A DNA stretch of 8,425 nt from Candidatus Peregrinibacteria bacterium (GTDB lineage Bacteria; Patescibacteriota; Gracilibacteria; UM-FILTER-43-11). The stretch is from contig JACRIF010000025.1 in NCBI GenBank assembly GCA_016220125.1, positions 1 to 8,425 on the forward strand, read 5' to 3'. Positions 1 through 6,538 of this stretch are shown here, one piece after another (position 1 is the first letter of the stretch; the number at the start of each line of letters is the position of its first letter). A program made the translations under genes and the position numbers. The notes under the pieces were generated by a model, which did no database searches, had not been told where the DNA came from, and was given only the letters and a program-made list of their open reading frames with translations.

Positions 1-644
<644 letters not shown>

Positions 645-653
645 CTCCTCTTT

Positions 654-1082
654 TTACGTTTCCTCCTCCTCGCCTTCGTCCTTCTCGTCCTTCTCGTCCT
701 TCTCGTCCTCGTCATCGACGTATTCGTCGTAATCCGCAATGACTCCGCCCAAATCCTCGTCGTCGGTCGTCTCCGTCTCCTTTTTTCCGCCCTTGTCCTT
801 TCCCGCAGGCTCCTTCGCCCCCTTCACTTTCTCCTTCTTCCCCCAGATCAGGTCGTCCTTCACGTCGATCACCTCGATGCCCAATTCCAAAAAGAGGGTG
901 TAGATCTCATCGAGCAGGATCACATTCTCCTCGATCTCGGGCATGGCCTTCAGCAACTCCTGATGAGTCACAAATTTCTGCTCGCGACCCTTCTGGATCA
1001 AGTGCCGGATGGCTTCGGGGTATTTCGCCAGGGTGACATCATCGGGCTGGGCGATGAACTTGTTCTGGATTTTTTTTGCCAT
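654..1082 (-). CDS. rpoD: RpoD N-terminal part: sigma region 1.1 domain plus acidic linker, ending at an in-frame TAA
   Basis: This 142-residue frame is the amino-terminal end of the primary sigma factor. Residues about 10-75 look like sigma region 1.1, the autoinhibitory domain that keeps free sigma off promoter DNA (YPEAIRHLIQKGREQKFVTH, then LFLELGIEVIDVKDDLIWG). Residues about 80-142 form a low-complexity Lys/Asp/Glu linker with three DEK repeats and a terminal EEEET. The frame stops at TAA 654-656. The very next codons (KEEVVDQKYLKKQANLKEIAND) lead into region 1.2 in the same frame, so no frameshift is involved. The ATG at 1080-1082 has no Shine-Dalgarno sequence. The gene lies 133 bp after dnaG, as in the common dnaG-rpoD pairing. 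It could be a separate small protein, but an interrupted rpoD is the simpler reading. Confidence 0.85.
   Translation of the reverse strand: MAKKIQNKFIAQPDDVTLAKYPEAIRHLIQKGREQKFVTHQELLKAMPEIEENVILLDEIYTLFLELGIEVIDVKDDLIWGKKEKVKGAKEPAGKDKGGKKETETTDDEDLGGVIADYDEYVDDEDEKDEKDEKDEGEEEET
681..707. repeat. Three perfect 9-bp tandem repeats inside rpoD (DEK linker)
   Basis: The unit CTTCTCGTC occurs three times without mismatch at 681-689, 690-698 and 699-707, and encodes Asp-Glu-Lys on the minus strand. A partial copy (CTTCGTC) precedes it. The unit length keeps the frame, so copy-number change would lengthen or shorten the acidic linker without breaking the gene. The tract lies 25 bp from the in-frame TAA. 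Confidence 0.85.
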
Positions 1083-1131
1083 AGGTAAATTATGGGGCTA
1101 GACGATTAGGTGCGACTATTGCTATTCAGGC

Positions 1132-1203
1132 TAAGTGCTTAAGTTCGTAAGTCCGTAAGTGTTCACGCGCCACAGTGACAAGTGATAGAAGTGATAAGTG
1201 ACA
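1132..1203. repeat. Degenerate 8-bp and 7-bp tandem repeats in the dnaG-rpoD gap
   Basis: Two adjoining tracts fill most of the 133-bp gap between dnaG and rpoD. Four 8-bp units beginning TAAGT run from 1132 to 1163 (TAAGTGCT, TAAGTTCG, TAAGTCCG, TAAGTGTT). A second tract from 1174 to 1203 has 7-bp units of the form AGTGAYA, with one 9-bp unit (AGTGACA, AGTGATAGA, AGTGATA, AGTGACA). The TAAG core lies on the strand opposite to the genes. Function is unknown. Confidence 0.8.
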
Positions 1204-1215
1204 AGCGCCTCTAGC

Positions 1216-2955
1216 CTATATTCCCTGCATCAACTCTGAAGTTTCCTTAAGTCGGTTGAGCAGGACTTTGGTCTGTTCCGGATCCTGGGAGAGGCGGATT
1301 TTGTACTGGTATTCTTTGTGGATTCCCGTTAGATTTCTCAAATTGATGGCCCGGATCAGCTTGCGGATTTCGCGATTCCTCGTTTCCTCGGAGAAATCGG
1401 GATACTCCTCATCGACGAGCAGGCCCAGGACCTCGACCCTTCCGCGATCCTCCTCTGAAAGCTCCTCTTTAATATGCGCAAGGTCGATGAAACTTTCCCG
1501 AGTGTACACCGTTTTGCATGCCTTGTAAAACCGTTCCGTATTCGGATCCAGCGGAATATTTTCGATGAGCCCTTTCGCCACTTCCGGATAGATTTCCGGA
1601 TGCGAGAACACAAAGCCCAACAGATATTCCTCTTGGCTGAACTGCTCCCGGCCTTTCGGACCGGTGGCGCTCGTTTCCTGGACTGCGATTTTTTTGCCTT
1701 TCATAGCCCTCAAGTCGTTCCACAAAAGCTTGGTGTCGGTTTTCAGCTCCAAGGCCAAGCGGTTCAGATGAATGTTCTGCTCCACCTCGCTTTTGGCCGT
1801 CTTGATGACGGGCATCAGGAAATCCATGATTTGGCGTTTCCCCTGAATGCTTTTCGAATCGAAATGGCTGAGGGCGAAGTCGAAATAAAAATCCATGACG
1901 CTGATGGGGTTTTCCACGGCCTTTTGCCAAGCGGCCGGATTTTTCTTGATGCATTCGTCGGGGTCCTTCCCCTCGGGAACCATGATCACCTGGATGTTCA
2001 CCTCGGACAGCTGGGCGAGCTCGATGGCACGGAAGGTGGCGTCCTTTCCCGCGCTGTCGCCGTCGAAGCAGAAGCAGACGTTTTTGGTGTAGCGTTGGAT
2101 GAGCTTGAGCTGTTGGGGCGTGAGCGCTGTGCCGCAGGTGGCCATCGCATTCGTGGTGCCGGCCTGATGCGCCGCGATCACATCCATGTACCCTTCCATG
2201 AAAATGGCCATGTCCTTCGCCTTCACGCTTTCCTTGGCCCAGTTGAGGCCGTAGAGGATCAGGCTTTTGCTGTAGGCTGGAGTTTCCGGCGAATTGATGT
2301 ATTTCGGCTCCCCCTGGCCGACGATGCGGCCGCTGAAGCCCACGGGGTTGTCCTGGTGGTCGAAGATCGGGAACATCAGGCGATTGCGGAACCGGTCGTA
2401 GGTGTTTTGGTCCGCGATGGATCGTTGGCTGACCACGGCCGCCTCGATGAGGTCTTTTTTATCGAAATTTTTGCCGGCCAGAAAATTCTTGAGCTGGTCG
2501 AAGGAATCGGGCGCGTAGCCCAGTTTGAATTTTCGGATGGTTTCGTCGGTGAGCCCCCGGTCCAGGAAATAATTTTTCATTGGAGGGTTCGCCTCCAATT
2601 TTTCCTGGTAGAATTGGGTAGCCCATTGGTTGATCTCGATGGTTTTCAGGCGCTGGTTGGCCACCAGCGGGGCATGCTCGGGAAGCTTGACCCCGGTTTT
2701 TTGCGCCAGAATTTTGAGCGCCTCGGGGAAATTCACGTTTTCGACCAGCTGGGTGAATTTGAAAATATCGCCCCCCTGATGGCAGCCGAAACAGTAGGCG
2801 ATGCCCTTGTCGGGGCTCACGATGAAACTGGGGGATTTTTCGTTGTGGAACGGGCACAGCCCTTTTAGATTACGCCCCGCCTTTTTGAGCTGGACGTAGC
2901 TTCCCACCAATTCCTCAATGCCGATGCGAGCGCGGATTTCCTCTAGGTGGTCCAT
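1216..2955 (-). CDS. dnaG: DNA primase DnaG
   Basis: DnaG makes the RNA primers for replication at the fork and is recruited by the DnaB helicase. The 579-residue protein is of normal family length. Residues 34-58 carry the CHC2-type zinc-binding set Cys34, His37, Cys55 and Cys58 (CPFH ... CFGC). The central RNA-polymerase segment includes RFRNRLMFPIFD (about 188-199). The Toprim domain follows, with catalytic Glu254 in MEGYMDV and the metal-binding DGD at 298-300 in CFDGDSAGKD. The C-terminal 150 residues form the less conserved helical helicase-binding domain, ending in a TAG stop. The ATG at 2953-2955 is the natural start because MDHLEEIRARIGIEELVGSYV matches the usual DnaG N-terminus. There is no Shine-Dalgarno sequence; the leader is a tandem repeat. 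The gene sits 63 bp after ruvB and 133 bp before rpoD on the same strand, probably as one transcript. Confidence 0.97.
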   Translation of the reverse strand: MDHLEEIRARIGIEELVGSYVQLKKAGRNLKGLCPFHNEKSPSFIVSPDKGIAYCFGCHQGGDIFKFTQLVENVNFPEALKILAQKTGVKLPEHAPLVANQRLKTIEINQWATQFYQEKLEANPPMKNYFLDRGLTDETIRKFKLGYAPDSFDQLKNFLAGKNFDKKDLIEAAVVSQRSIADQNTYDRFRNRLMFPIFDHQDNPVGFSGRIVGQGEPKYINSPETPAYSKSLILYGLNWAKESVKAKDMAIFMEGYMDVIAAHQAGTTNAMATCGTALTPQQLKLIQRYTKNVCFCFDGDSAGKDATFRAIELAQLSEVNIQVIMVPEGKDPDECIKKNPAAWQKAVENPISVMDFYFDFALSHFDSKSIQGKRQIMDFLMPVIKTAKSEVEQNIHLNRLALELKTDTKLLWNDLRAMKGKKIAVQETSATGPKGREQFSQEEYLLGFVFSHPEIYPEVAKGLIENIPLDPNTERFYKACKTVYTRESFIDLAHIKEELSEEDRGRVEVLGLLVDEEYPDFSEETRNREIRKLIRAINLRNLTGIHKEYQYKIRLSQDPEQTKVLLNRLKETSELMQGI

Positions 2956-2963
2956 ACAAAATA

Positions 2964-3003
2964 AGTGCTACAGTGCTACAGGCCTACAGTGCTTCAGTTT
3001 AAG
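2964..3003. repeat. Degenerate 8-bp tandem repeat in the ruvB-dnaG gap
   Basis: Five consecutive 8-bp units (AGTGCTAC, AGTGCTAC, AGGCCTAC, AGTGCTTC, AGTTTAAG) occupy most of the 63 bp between the ruvB stop and the dnaG start. On the gene strand the first three units each contain TAG. Because 8 is not a multiple of 3, these fall in all three reading frames just before dnaG. Confidence 0.8.
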
Positions 3004-3018
3004 GTTAGGCCTACCGTA

Positions 3019-4059
3019 CTAAAACAGTTTTTTTTGTTTTGGGTTTACACTTTCAGTGTATGTGATTTTGAGATGGGAATAGCCGTTTGGGGTGACCATG
3101 CGGCCGCGGCTGGTGCGGTCGAGGAAGCCGAGCTGCATGAGGAAGGGTTCGTAGATGTCCTCGATGGTTTCAATCTCTTCGGATGCGGCGGCGGCGATGG
3201 CGTTGAGGCCGACAGGCCCCCCATTGAATTTTTCGATGATGGTGACGAGAATTTTTCGATCCGTCTTGTCCAATCCGAGTTTGTCGACACCGATCAGGGT
3301 GAGGCTTTCCTTGGTTAGTTTCAGGTTCACGGTTTCCAATCCTTCGACCGATGCGAAATCGCGCACTCGCTTGAGGAGCCGGTTGGCGATGCGGGGGGTC
3401 TTGCGGGAGCATCGGGCGATCTCGCGGATCGCCTCGTCCTCGATTTTGATGTCGAGGATCGACGCCGAGCGCTTCAGGATGCTTTCCATTTCGGAATCCT
3501 CGTAAAAATCCAGTTTGAAAATATGGCCGAAACGATCCCGGAGAGGGGAGGAGAGCAGGCCCGCCTTGGTGGTGGCACCGATCAGGGTGAATTTGGGCAG
3601 GCTGATGCGCATGGAGCGGGTGGCAGGACCCTTGCCGATGATGATATCGAGCGCGAAGTCCTCCATGGCGGAATACAGGATTTCCTCGACCTGCGTCTTG
3701 AGGCGGTGGATCTCGTCGATGAATAAAATGTCGTTTTCCTCGAGGTTACTCAGGATCGAAGCCAAGTCGCCCTGTTTCTCGATGGCGGGGCCCGAAGTCG
3801 TTTTGATGTTCACCCCCATTTCGTGGGCGATGATGTTGGCCAGCGTGGTCTTCCCAAGGCCCGGGGGACCATAGAGCAGGATGTGCTCGATCGGCTCCTT
3901 GCGCTTTTGGGCCGCTTTCAGGGCGACGGCCAGGTTGCGCTTAATGTCCTCCTGGCCCACGTATTCGCCCAGGATTTTCGGGCGCAGGCTCAGGTCGAGC
4001 TGCTTGATGTCGCTCTCGATCTCGGCGGTGCTGGTGATGGGGTCGTTTCGTTCGATCAT
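3019..4059 (-). CDS. ruvB: Holliday junction branch-migration ATPase RuvB
   Basis: RuvB is the hexameric AAA+ motor that, with RuvA, drives branch migration of Holliday junctions during recombination and fork repair. With the start chosen here the protein has 346 residues, normal for the family. Visible motifs are Walker A GPPGLGKT (64-71), Walker B LFIDEIH (112-118), the hairpin region after EEILYSAMED, sensor 1 GATTKAG (161-167), arginine finger Arg174 in PLRDRFG, the KTPRIANRLL sensor 2 helix, and the C-terminal winged helix ending with RTSRGRMVTPNGYSHL. The frame stays open upstream to an ATG at 4099-4101. The 14 extra residues would be encoded by a degenerate GGACAC repeat, so ATG 4057-4059 (MIERNDPI) is preferred. 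There is no Shine-Dalgarno sequence. The gene is first in a ruvB-dnaG-rpoD series and has a strong promoter about 90 bp upstream. No ruvA or ruvC is in view. Confidence 0.96.
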   Translation of the reverse strand: MIERNDPITSTAEIESDIKQLDLSLRPKILGEYVGQEDIKRNLAVALKAAQKRKEPIEHILLYGPPGLGKTTLANIIAHEMGVNIKTTSGPAIEKQGDLASILSNLEENDILFIDEIHRLKTQVEEILYSAMEDFALDIIIGKGPATRSMRISLPKFTLIGATTKAGLLSSPLRDRFGHIFKLDFYEDSEMESILKRSASILDIKIEDEAIREIARCSRKTPRIANRLLKRVRDFASVEGLETVNLKLTKESLTLIGVDKLGLDKTDRKILVTIIEKFNGGPVGLNAIAAAASEEIETIEDIYEPFLMQLGFLDRTSRGRMVTPNGYSHLKITYTESVNPKQKKLF

Positions 4060-4069
4060 TGTTGAATCA

Positions 4070-4105
4070 GGACACGGGGCAGGACACAGAACACAGGACA
4101 CAGGA
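4070..4105. repeat. Degenerate GGACAC tandem repeat in the ruvB leader
   Basis: GGACAC occurs at 4070-4075, 4082-4087 and 4096-4101, with the variant GAACAC at 4089-4094 and a partial copy at 4103-4105. Spacing is 12, 7 and 7 bp. The tract lies in the predicted 5' untranslated region of ruvB. It uses a different word from the TAAG/AGTG repeats elsewhere but has a similar period. Confidence 0.65.
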
Positions 4106-4146
4106 ATCAGCAGGGCGCTGGTTCAAAGTCCGATCTTCGAGAAGTC

Positions 4147-4175
4147 ATTATAGGTACAAACAGGTGGTTAGGCAA
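4147..4175 (-). promoter_or_regulatory. Sigma-70 promoter for the ruvB-dnaG-rpoD operon
   Basis: On the minus strand TTGCCT (4170-4175) and a perfect TATAAT (4147-4152) are separated by exactly 17 bp. Transcription would start near 4140 and give a leader of about 80 nt before the ruvB ATG. No other comparable minus-strand promoter was seen before dnaG or rpoD. Confidence 0.75.
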
Positions 4176-4176
4176 T

Positions 4177-4205
4177 TTGCTTTTCGAGAGGAAATCTGCT
4201 ATAAT
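4177..4205 (+). promoter_or_regulatory. Sigma-70 promoter for the 589-residue hypothetical protein
   Basis: TTGCTT (4177-4182) and a perfect TATAAT (4200-4205) are separated by 17 bp. Transcription would start near 4212, about 20 nt before the ATG at 4233. The -35 box is one base from the -35 box of the opposing ruvB promoter. Confidence 0.78.
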
Positions 4206-4232
4206 AATTAGATACTTTTAAAGACAAAAACC

Positions 4233-6002
4233 ATGTTGTACGACTTTCAGGGAAAATTCACCGGCTTCGGCTGGAAAGAGAAACGATTGGTTTTTGCGAA
4301 TCCAGAAGGGCTGAATATTGAGAGCGTTAAGCATATTGGCGAGCCCATTTCTTATCCGGAAACGCCTCAGCCTGAAAAGGTCGAGGCGCCGCTGACTGAG
4401 GAAGCCGTAAAGCCACAAGAGTCGAAACCCCTTTCTCCCGAGAGCACGGATGGAAAAAAGCCAGTTGAGATCACTAAGGCCCCCGAAGTTGCTGAACGTC
4501 CCAAGGCCAAATTGGGAAAATTGCGAAGCTCGGTCGAAAAGGGCCTGGTCGAGAAACGAAACAAAATCGATTCCGAATTGATGCCTCTTTTGGGCTTTGG
4601 TTCCACCCCCAATGAAAAAGGGGCCTATACGCGTATTGAACATCCGGACGACAAGGCGAATGCTCGATACGAAGCGTATAAAAAACAGTTTTTCGAACTT
4701 TCTCCGGCGGATCAGAGGAGCTATGCCGCCGTGACCCGCTTCCATGAAAAATTTTTAGCCGGCTTGAAACCGGAAACGAAACCCAAGGAGGTCGTTTCGG
4801 CACCCTCGGACCAGAGCACCCTCGAATCGAGTACCTTTGAACGTTATTTGGGCCTGTTTCGCGATGCGGCCACTTCGGCCCGCGTCGATGTGGATACCAG
4901 CTCCCCGTCCTTCAGGAGCGACTTTGCCTTGGCGATTCCTCTTTTGGAAAAGGAGTACCCGAACCAATCCCTCAGCTACTCAAAATGGAGGGAGGTCTTG
5001 CGAAAGGCCACTTTGCCCCCCATCCCCGCCGAGGTTGCCGTCGCGCCCGATGTCAGCGAAATGCTTGCCTCAAAACAGGTGGCCGAGGCCTATAAGGCGA
5101 TCCTTGAGCCCAAGCTCAAAGAGGTGCGGGGCGATGCGGATCGCCAGAGCAAGGATTTGTTCAATGCCCTTGCCCAGTACCAGGGCGAGCTGCCCGACCG
5201 TGCCGTCGAAACGGCCCCTTTGAACGTTTTCAAATATTTGCCCGACCAAAAATCCGAATTCAAGCCGATCAAAGAGGCCTACAACACTTATGTGGCTGGA
5301 CTGGATGCTTGGAAAGCCAAAAAGGACGCTCTTAAAGAATCCAACGCAAAGGTCGATCGCGAACTAACCCCCTCCGCGGAACTTGTCCGCACCCGGGATG
5401 CGCTGAGGATTGAGGAAGCGACCCTTTCCACCAGTCGATTGGACGCCTTGAAGCGCCTGAACCAGTCGATTCGGGACTTCAAAGCCACCGAAGCGCGTGC
5501 CTTGGAAGCCATGGAGCCGGTCCTTCGACAGAAGGTCGCCCAATTGGCCTTGGAAAACCCCCTGCCAGAAACCGTCAACGTCAAGGACGTGGTGGATCCA
5601 TGGACTTTTTCCAATGACAAAAACGAAGCCAAAATCCTGATTCACGATTTTTTCGCCAAACGAAAATTCCCCGAAGGCAGCATGCCAACCGAGAAGTTCA
5701 ACCTGAGCGCCTTTCTCGCCAATTATTTTGAAAAAAGGCCGCGAGCCCCTTTTGGCGGCAAGGATTCCATCCTCAGCAACGTCAAACCCGTCTTCAAGGA
5801 AAAATTCGAATCCCTTTTTTCTGGAGCCTCCGAATCCGAAATGACCGCTGTCGTGAATGCCTTGGTGAACTTGAACAACATGATCGGATTCGAGGAGGGG
5901 CTTTCGGGTCTTTCAGATAGTTTCGACACCATTTTGGATGGCGAACGAAAAAAAGCGCAGCTTGCGCCCATTACTCCTGGGCCCGCCATTGCCAGCAGAT
6001 AA
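4233..6002 (+). CDS. Hypothetical protein, 589 residues, cysteine-free, function unknown
   Basis: I do not recognise this protein. It opens with a short, possibly folded segment (residues 1-40, MLYDFQGKFTGFGWKEKRL). A Pro/Glu/Lys-rich linker follows (about 45-95, with words such as PETPQPEKVEAP). The long remainder alternates charged helical stretches with short loops; residues about 375-445 look coiled-coil-like (RLDALKRLNQSIRDFKATEARALEAME). I see no signal peptide, membrane segment, nucleotide-binding motif or cysteine, so it is probably soluble and may be structural or a binding scaffold; that is inference. Start choice is supported by a TTGCTT/TATAAT promoter whose predicted start site lies about 20 nt upstream, although there is no Shine-Dalgarno sequence. 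It ends in TAA. It is transcribed alone, divergently from ruvB and before a tRNA. The frame is clearly coding: it is 1.77 kb long, with G/C-rich third positions like the neighbouring genes. Confidence 0.9.
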   Translation: MLYDFQGKFTGFGWKEKRLVFANPEGLNIESVKHIGEPISYPETPQPEKVEAPLTEEAVKPQESKPLSPESTDGKKPVEITKAPEVAERPKAKLGKLRSSVEKGLVEKRNKIDSELMPLLGFGSTPNEKGAYTRIEHPDDKANARYEAYKKQFFELSPADQRSYAAVTRFHEKFLAGLKPETKPKEVVSAPSDQSTLESSTFERYLGLFRDAATSARVDVDTSSPSFRSDFALAIPLLEKEYPNQSLSYSKWREVLRKATLPPIPAEVAVAPDVSEMLASKQVAEAYKAILEPKLKEVRGDADRQSKDLFNALAQYQGELPDRAVETAPLNVFKYLPDQKSEFKPIKEAYNTYVAGLDAWKAKKDALKESNAKVDRELTPSAELVRTRDALRIEEATLSTSRLDALKRLNQSIRDFKATEARALEAMEPVLRQKVAQLALENPLPETVNVKDVVDPWTFSNDKNEAKILIHDFFAKRKFPEGSMPTEKFNLSAFLANYFEKRPRAPFGGKDSILSNVKPVFKEKFESLFSGASESEMTAVVNALVNLNNMIGFEEGLSGLSDSFDTILDGERKKAQLAPITPGPAIASR

Positions 6003-6018
6003 ACAGGTAAAATGCGAG

Positions 6019-6047
6019 ATTCCTTTTGGGAATGCCTTGAATTTTTT
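6019..6047 (+). terminator. Weak candidate terminator after the hypothetical gene
   Basis: ATTCC (6019-6023) can pair with GGAAT (6029-6033), and six T residues follow at 6042-6047. The stem is only 5 bp and the T-run starts 8 nt after it, so this is a weak intrinsic terminator at best. Confidence 0.3.
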
Positions 6048-6098
6048 CCGTGCGCACCCCAAAATCGTCTCAGTCTGATTTTTTGATATCCTCATCCT

Positions 6099-6174
6099 GC
6101 CCGCGTAGCTCAGTGGATAGAGCATCAGCCTTCTAAGCTGTTGGCCGCAGGTTCGATTCCTGCCGCGGGTACCA
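6099..6174 (+). tRNA. tRNA-Arg (anticodon UCU)
   Basis: The 76-nt sequence folds as a standard cloverleaf. The acceptor stem is GCCCGCG with CGCGGGT (first pair G-U), followed by discriminator A and an encoded CCA at 6172-6174. The D-arm is GCTC/GAGC, and the T-arm is GCAGG/CCTGC with loop TTCGATT. The anticodon loop is CTTCTAA with TCT at 6132-6134, reading AGA (and AGG by wobble) as arginine. The top pair of the anticodon stem (6125/6141) is a U-U mismatch. The tRNA lies 96 bp after the hypothetical gene with no obvious promoter of its own. Confidence 0.95.
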
Positions 6175-6186
6175 CGGAAAAAATGG

Positions 6187-6213
6187 CTTGGCCAAAGGCT
6201 CAAGGTATTTTTT
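6187..6213 (+). terminator. Intrinsic terminator after tRNA-Arg
   Basis: CTTGGCC (6187-6193) pairs with GGC-CAAG (6197-6204, one bulged T at 6200) around a 3-nt loop, and six T residues follow at 6208-6213. It begins 12 nt after the tRNA CCA, the expected place for tRNA transcript termination. Confidence 0.5.
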
Positions 6214-6235
6214 GCGCATGACTTGCACCAGGAAG

Positions 6236-6352
6236 CGAACCGAAAAAGGTTCGATGCGAAAAAGGAGAAGCCCCTCCGAAGCCTTGGCGAAGGAGGGTGC
6301 GACGACTATTTGAGCACTCGCAGGCAGGTCCGACGGGATGTCGGACCGCACC
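6236..6352. repeat. Cluster of four hairpins in the non-coding patch after tRNA-Arg
   Basis: Four inverted repeats follow one another. The first is CGAACC/GGTTCG (6236-6241 with 6248-6253, 6-nt loop). The second is CCCTCC/GGAGGG (6272-6277 with 6292-6297, with an inner GCC/GGC). The third is TGCGA/TCGCA (6298-6302 with 6318-6322). The fourth is a perfect 8-bp GGTCCGAC/GTCGGACC (6327-6334 with 6340-6347, 5-nt loop). An alternative long-range pairing is GGTGCG (6296-6301) with CGCACC (6347-6352). No credible reading frame covers the region. It could be a REP-like dispersed palindrome cluster or a structured RNA. Confidence 0.65.
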
Positions 6353-6357
6353 GAGAG

Positions 6358-6372
6358 GATTCCTGCCGCGGG
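6358..6372 (+). repeat. 15-bp direct repeat of the tRNA-Arg 3' end
   Basis: GATTCCTGCCGCGGG at 6358-6372 is identical to 6155-6169 inside the T-arm and acceptor stem of tRNA-Arg. The match resumes with ACC after a one-base difference. A displaced copy of a tRNA 3' end is the usual trace of site-specific integration at a tRNA. Here only 203 bp separate the copies and no integrase is present, so it would be a scar or a very small element. Confidence 0.7.
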
Positions 6373-6393
6373 ACCCATAAAAATTTTTAATTT

Positions 6394-6422
6394 ATAGTTT
6401 TAAATTTATAAACTATTTTTTT
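6394..6422 (+). terminator. AT-rich terminator-like hairpin
   Basis: ATAGTTT (6394-6400) pairs with AAACTAT (6410-6416), and a run of seven T residues covers 6416-6422. The stem has only A-T pairs apart from one G-C, so it is weak. It sits in an AT-rich tract (6376-6422) that separates the tRNA/hairpin patch from the ABC operon promoter. Confidence 0.35.
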
Positions 6423-6468
6423 GGCGAATTGGCCGCGCTTGAATTGTCAAAAAATCGTTAAAACCCAC

Positions 6469-6499
6469 TTGATTGCCCATGGGTCGTATGATATATAAT
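6469..6499 (+). promoter_or_regulatory. Sigma-70 promoter for the Gld-type ABC operon
   Basis: TTGATT (6469-6474) is followed by TATAAT at 6494-6499 (19-bp spacing). The overlapping TATATA at 6492-6497 gives the preferred 17-bp spacing and an upstream TG at 6489-6490 (extended -10). Transcription would start near 6504-6506, leaving a leader of about 35 nt with no Shine-Dalgarno sequence. Confidence 0.65.
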
Positions 6500-6538
6500 G
6501 CACGCCTCCAGAAAAGTTGTCCTTTTTAAAGTTTTCCT

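Noticed and set aside
654..656. Reassignment of TAA to a sense codon in this organism
   Set aside because: TAA ends the hypothetical protein and the ABC ATPase at sensible places, and reading through would enter non-coding repeats.
1083..1097. CATAAT about 6 nt before the rpoD ATG as the -10 box of a leaderless promoter
   Set aside because: No acceptable -35 box or extended -10 lies at the right distance; this is too weak to call.
1132..1203. CRISPR array
   Set aside because: The units are 7-9 bp with no spacers of regular length and no cas genes nearby.
1474..2868. A 464-codon open frame on the plus strand opposite dnaG
   Set aside because: It is a shadow caused by the G/C-rich third positions of dnaG. 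DnaG on the minus strand has all family motifs, and the antisense product has no recognisable domain.
3046..3060. The palindrome TACACT-TTC-AGTGTA near the 3' end of ruvB
   Set aside because: It lies in the conserved coding region and has no T-run in the direction of ruvB transcription, so I do not call it a terminator.
5913..6203. A 96-codon minus-strand frame overlapping the hypothetical gene and the tRNA
   Set aside because: It translates the antisense of the tRNA (GRNRTCGQQLRRL) and of a real coding sequence.
6133..6378. An 81-codon minus-strand frame ending in PRQESNLRPTA
   Set aside because: The ending is the well-known spurious antisense translation of a tRNA gene, and the rest covers the hairpins and the terminator.
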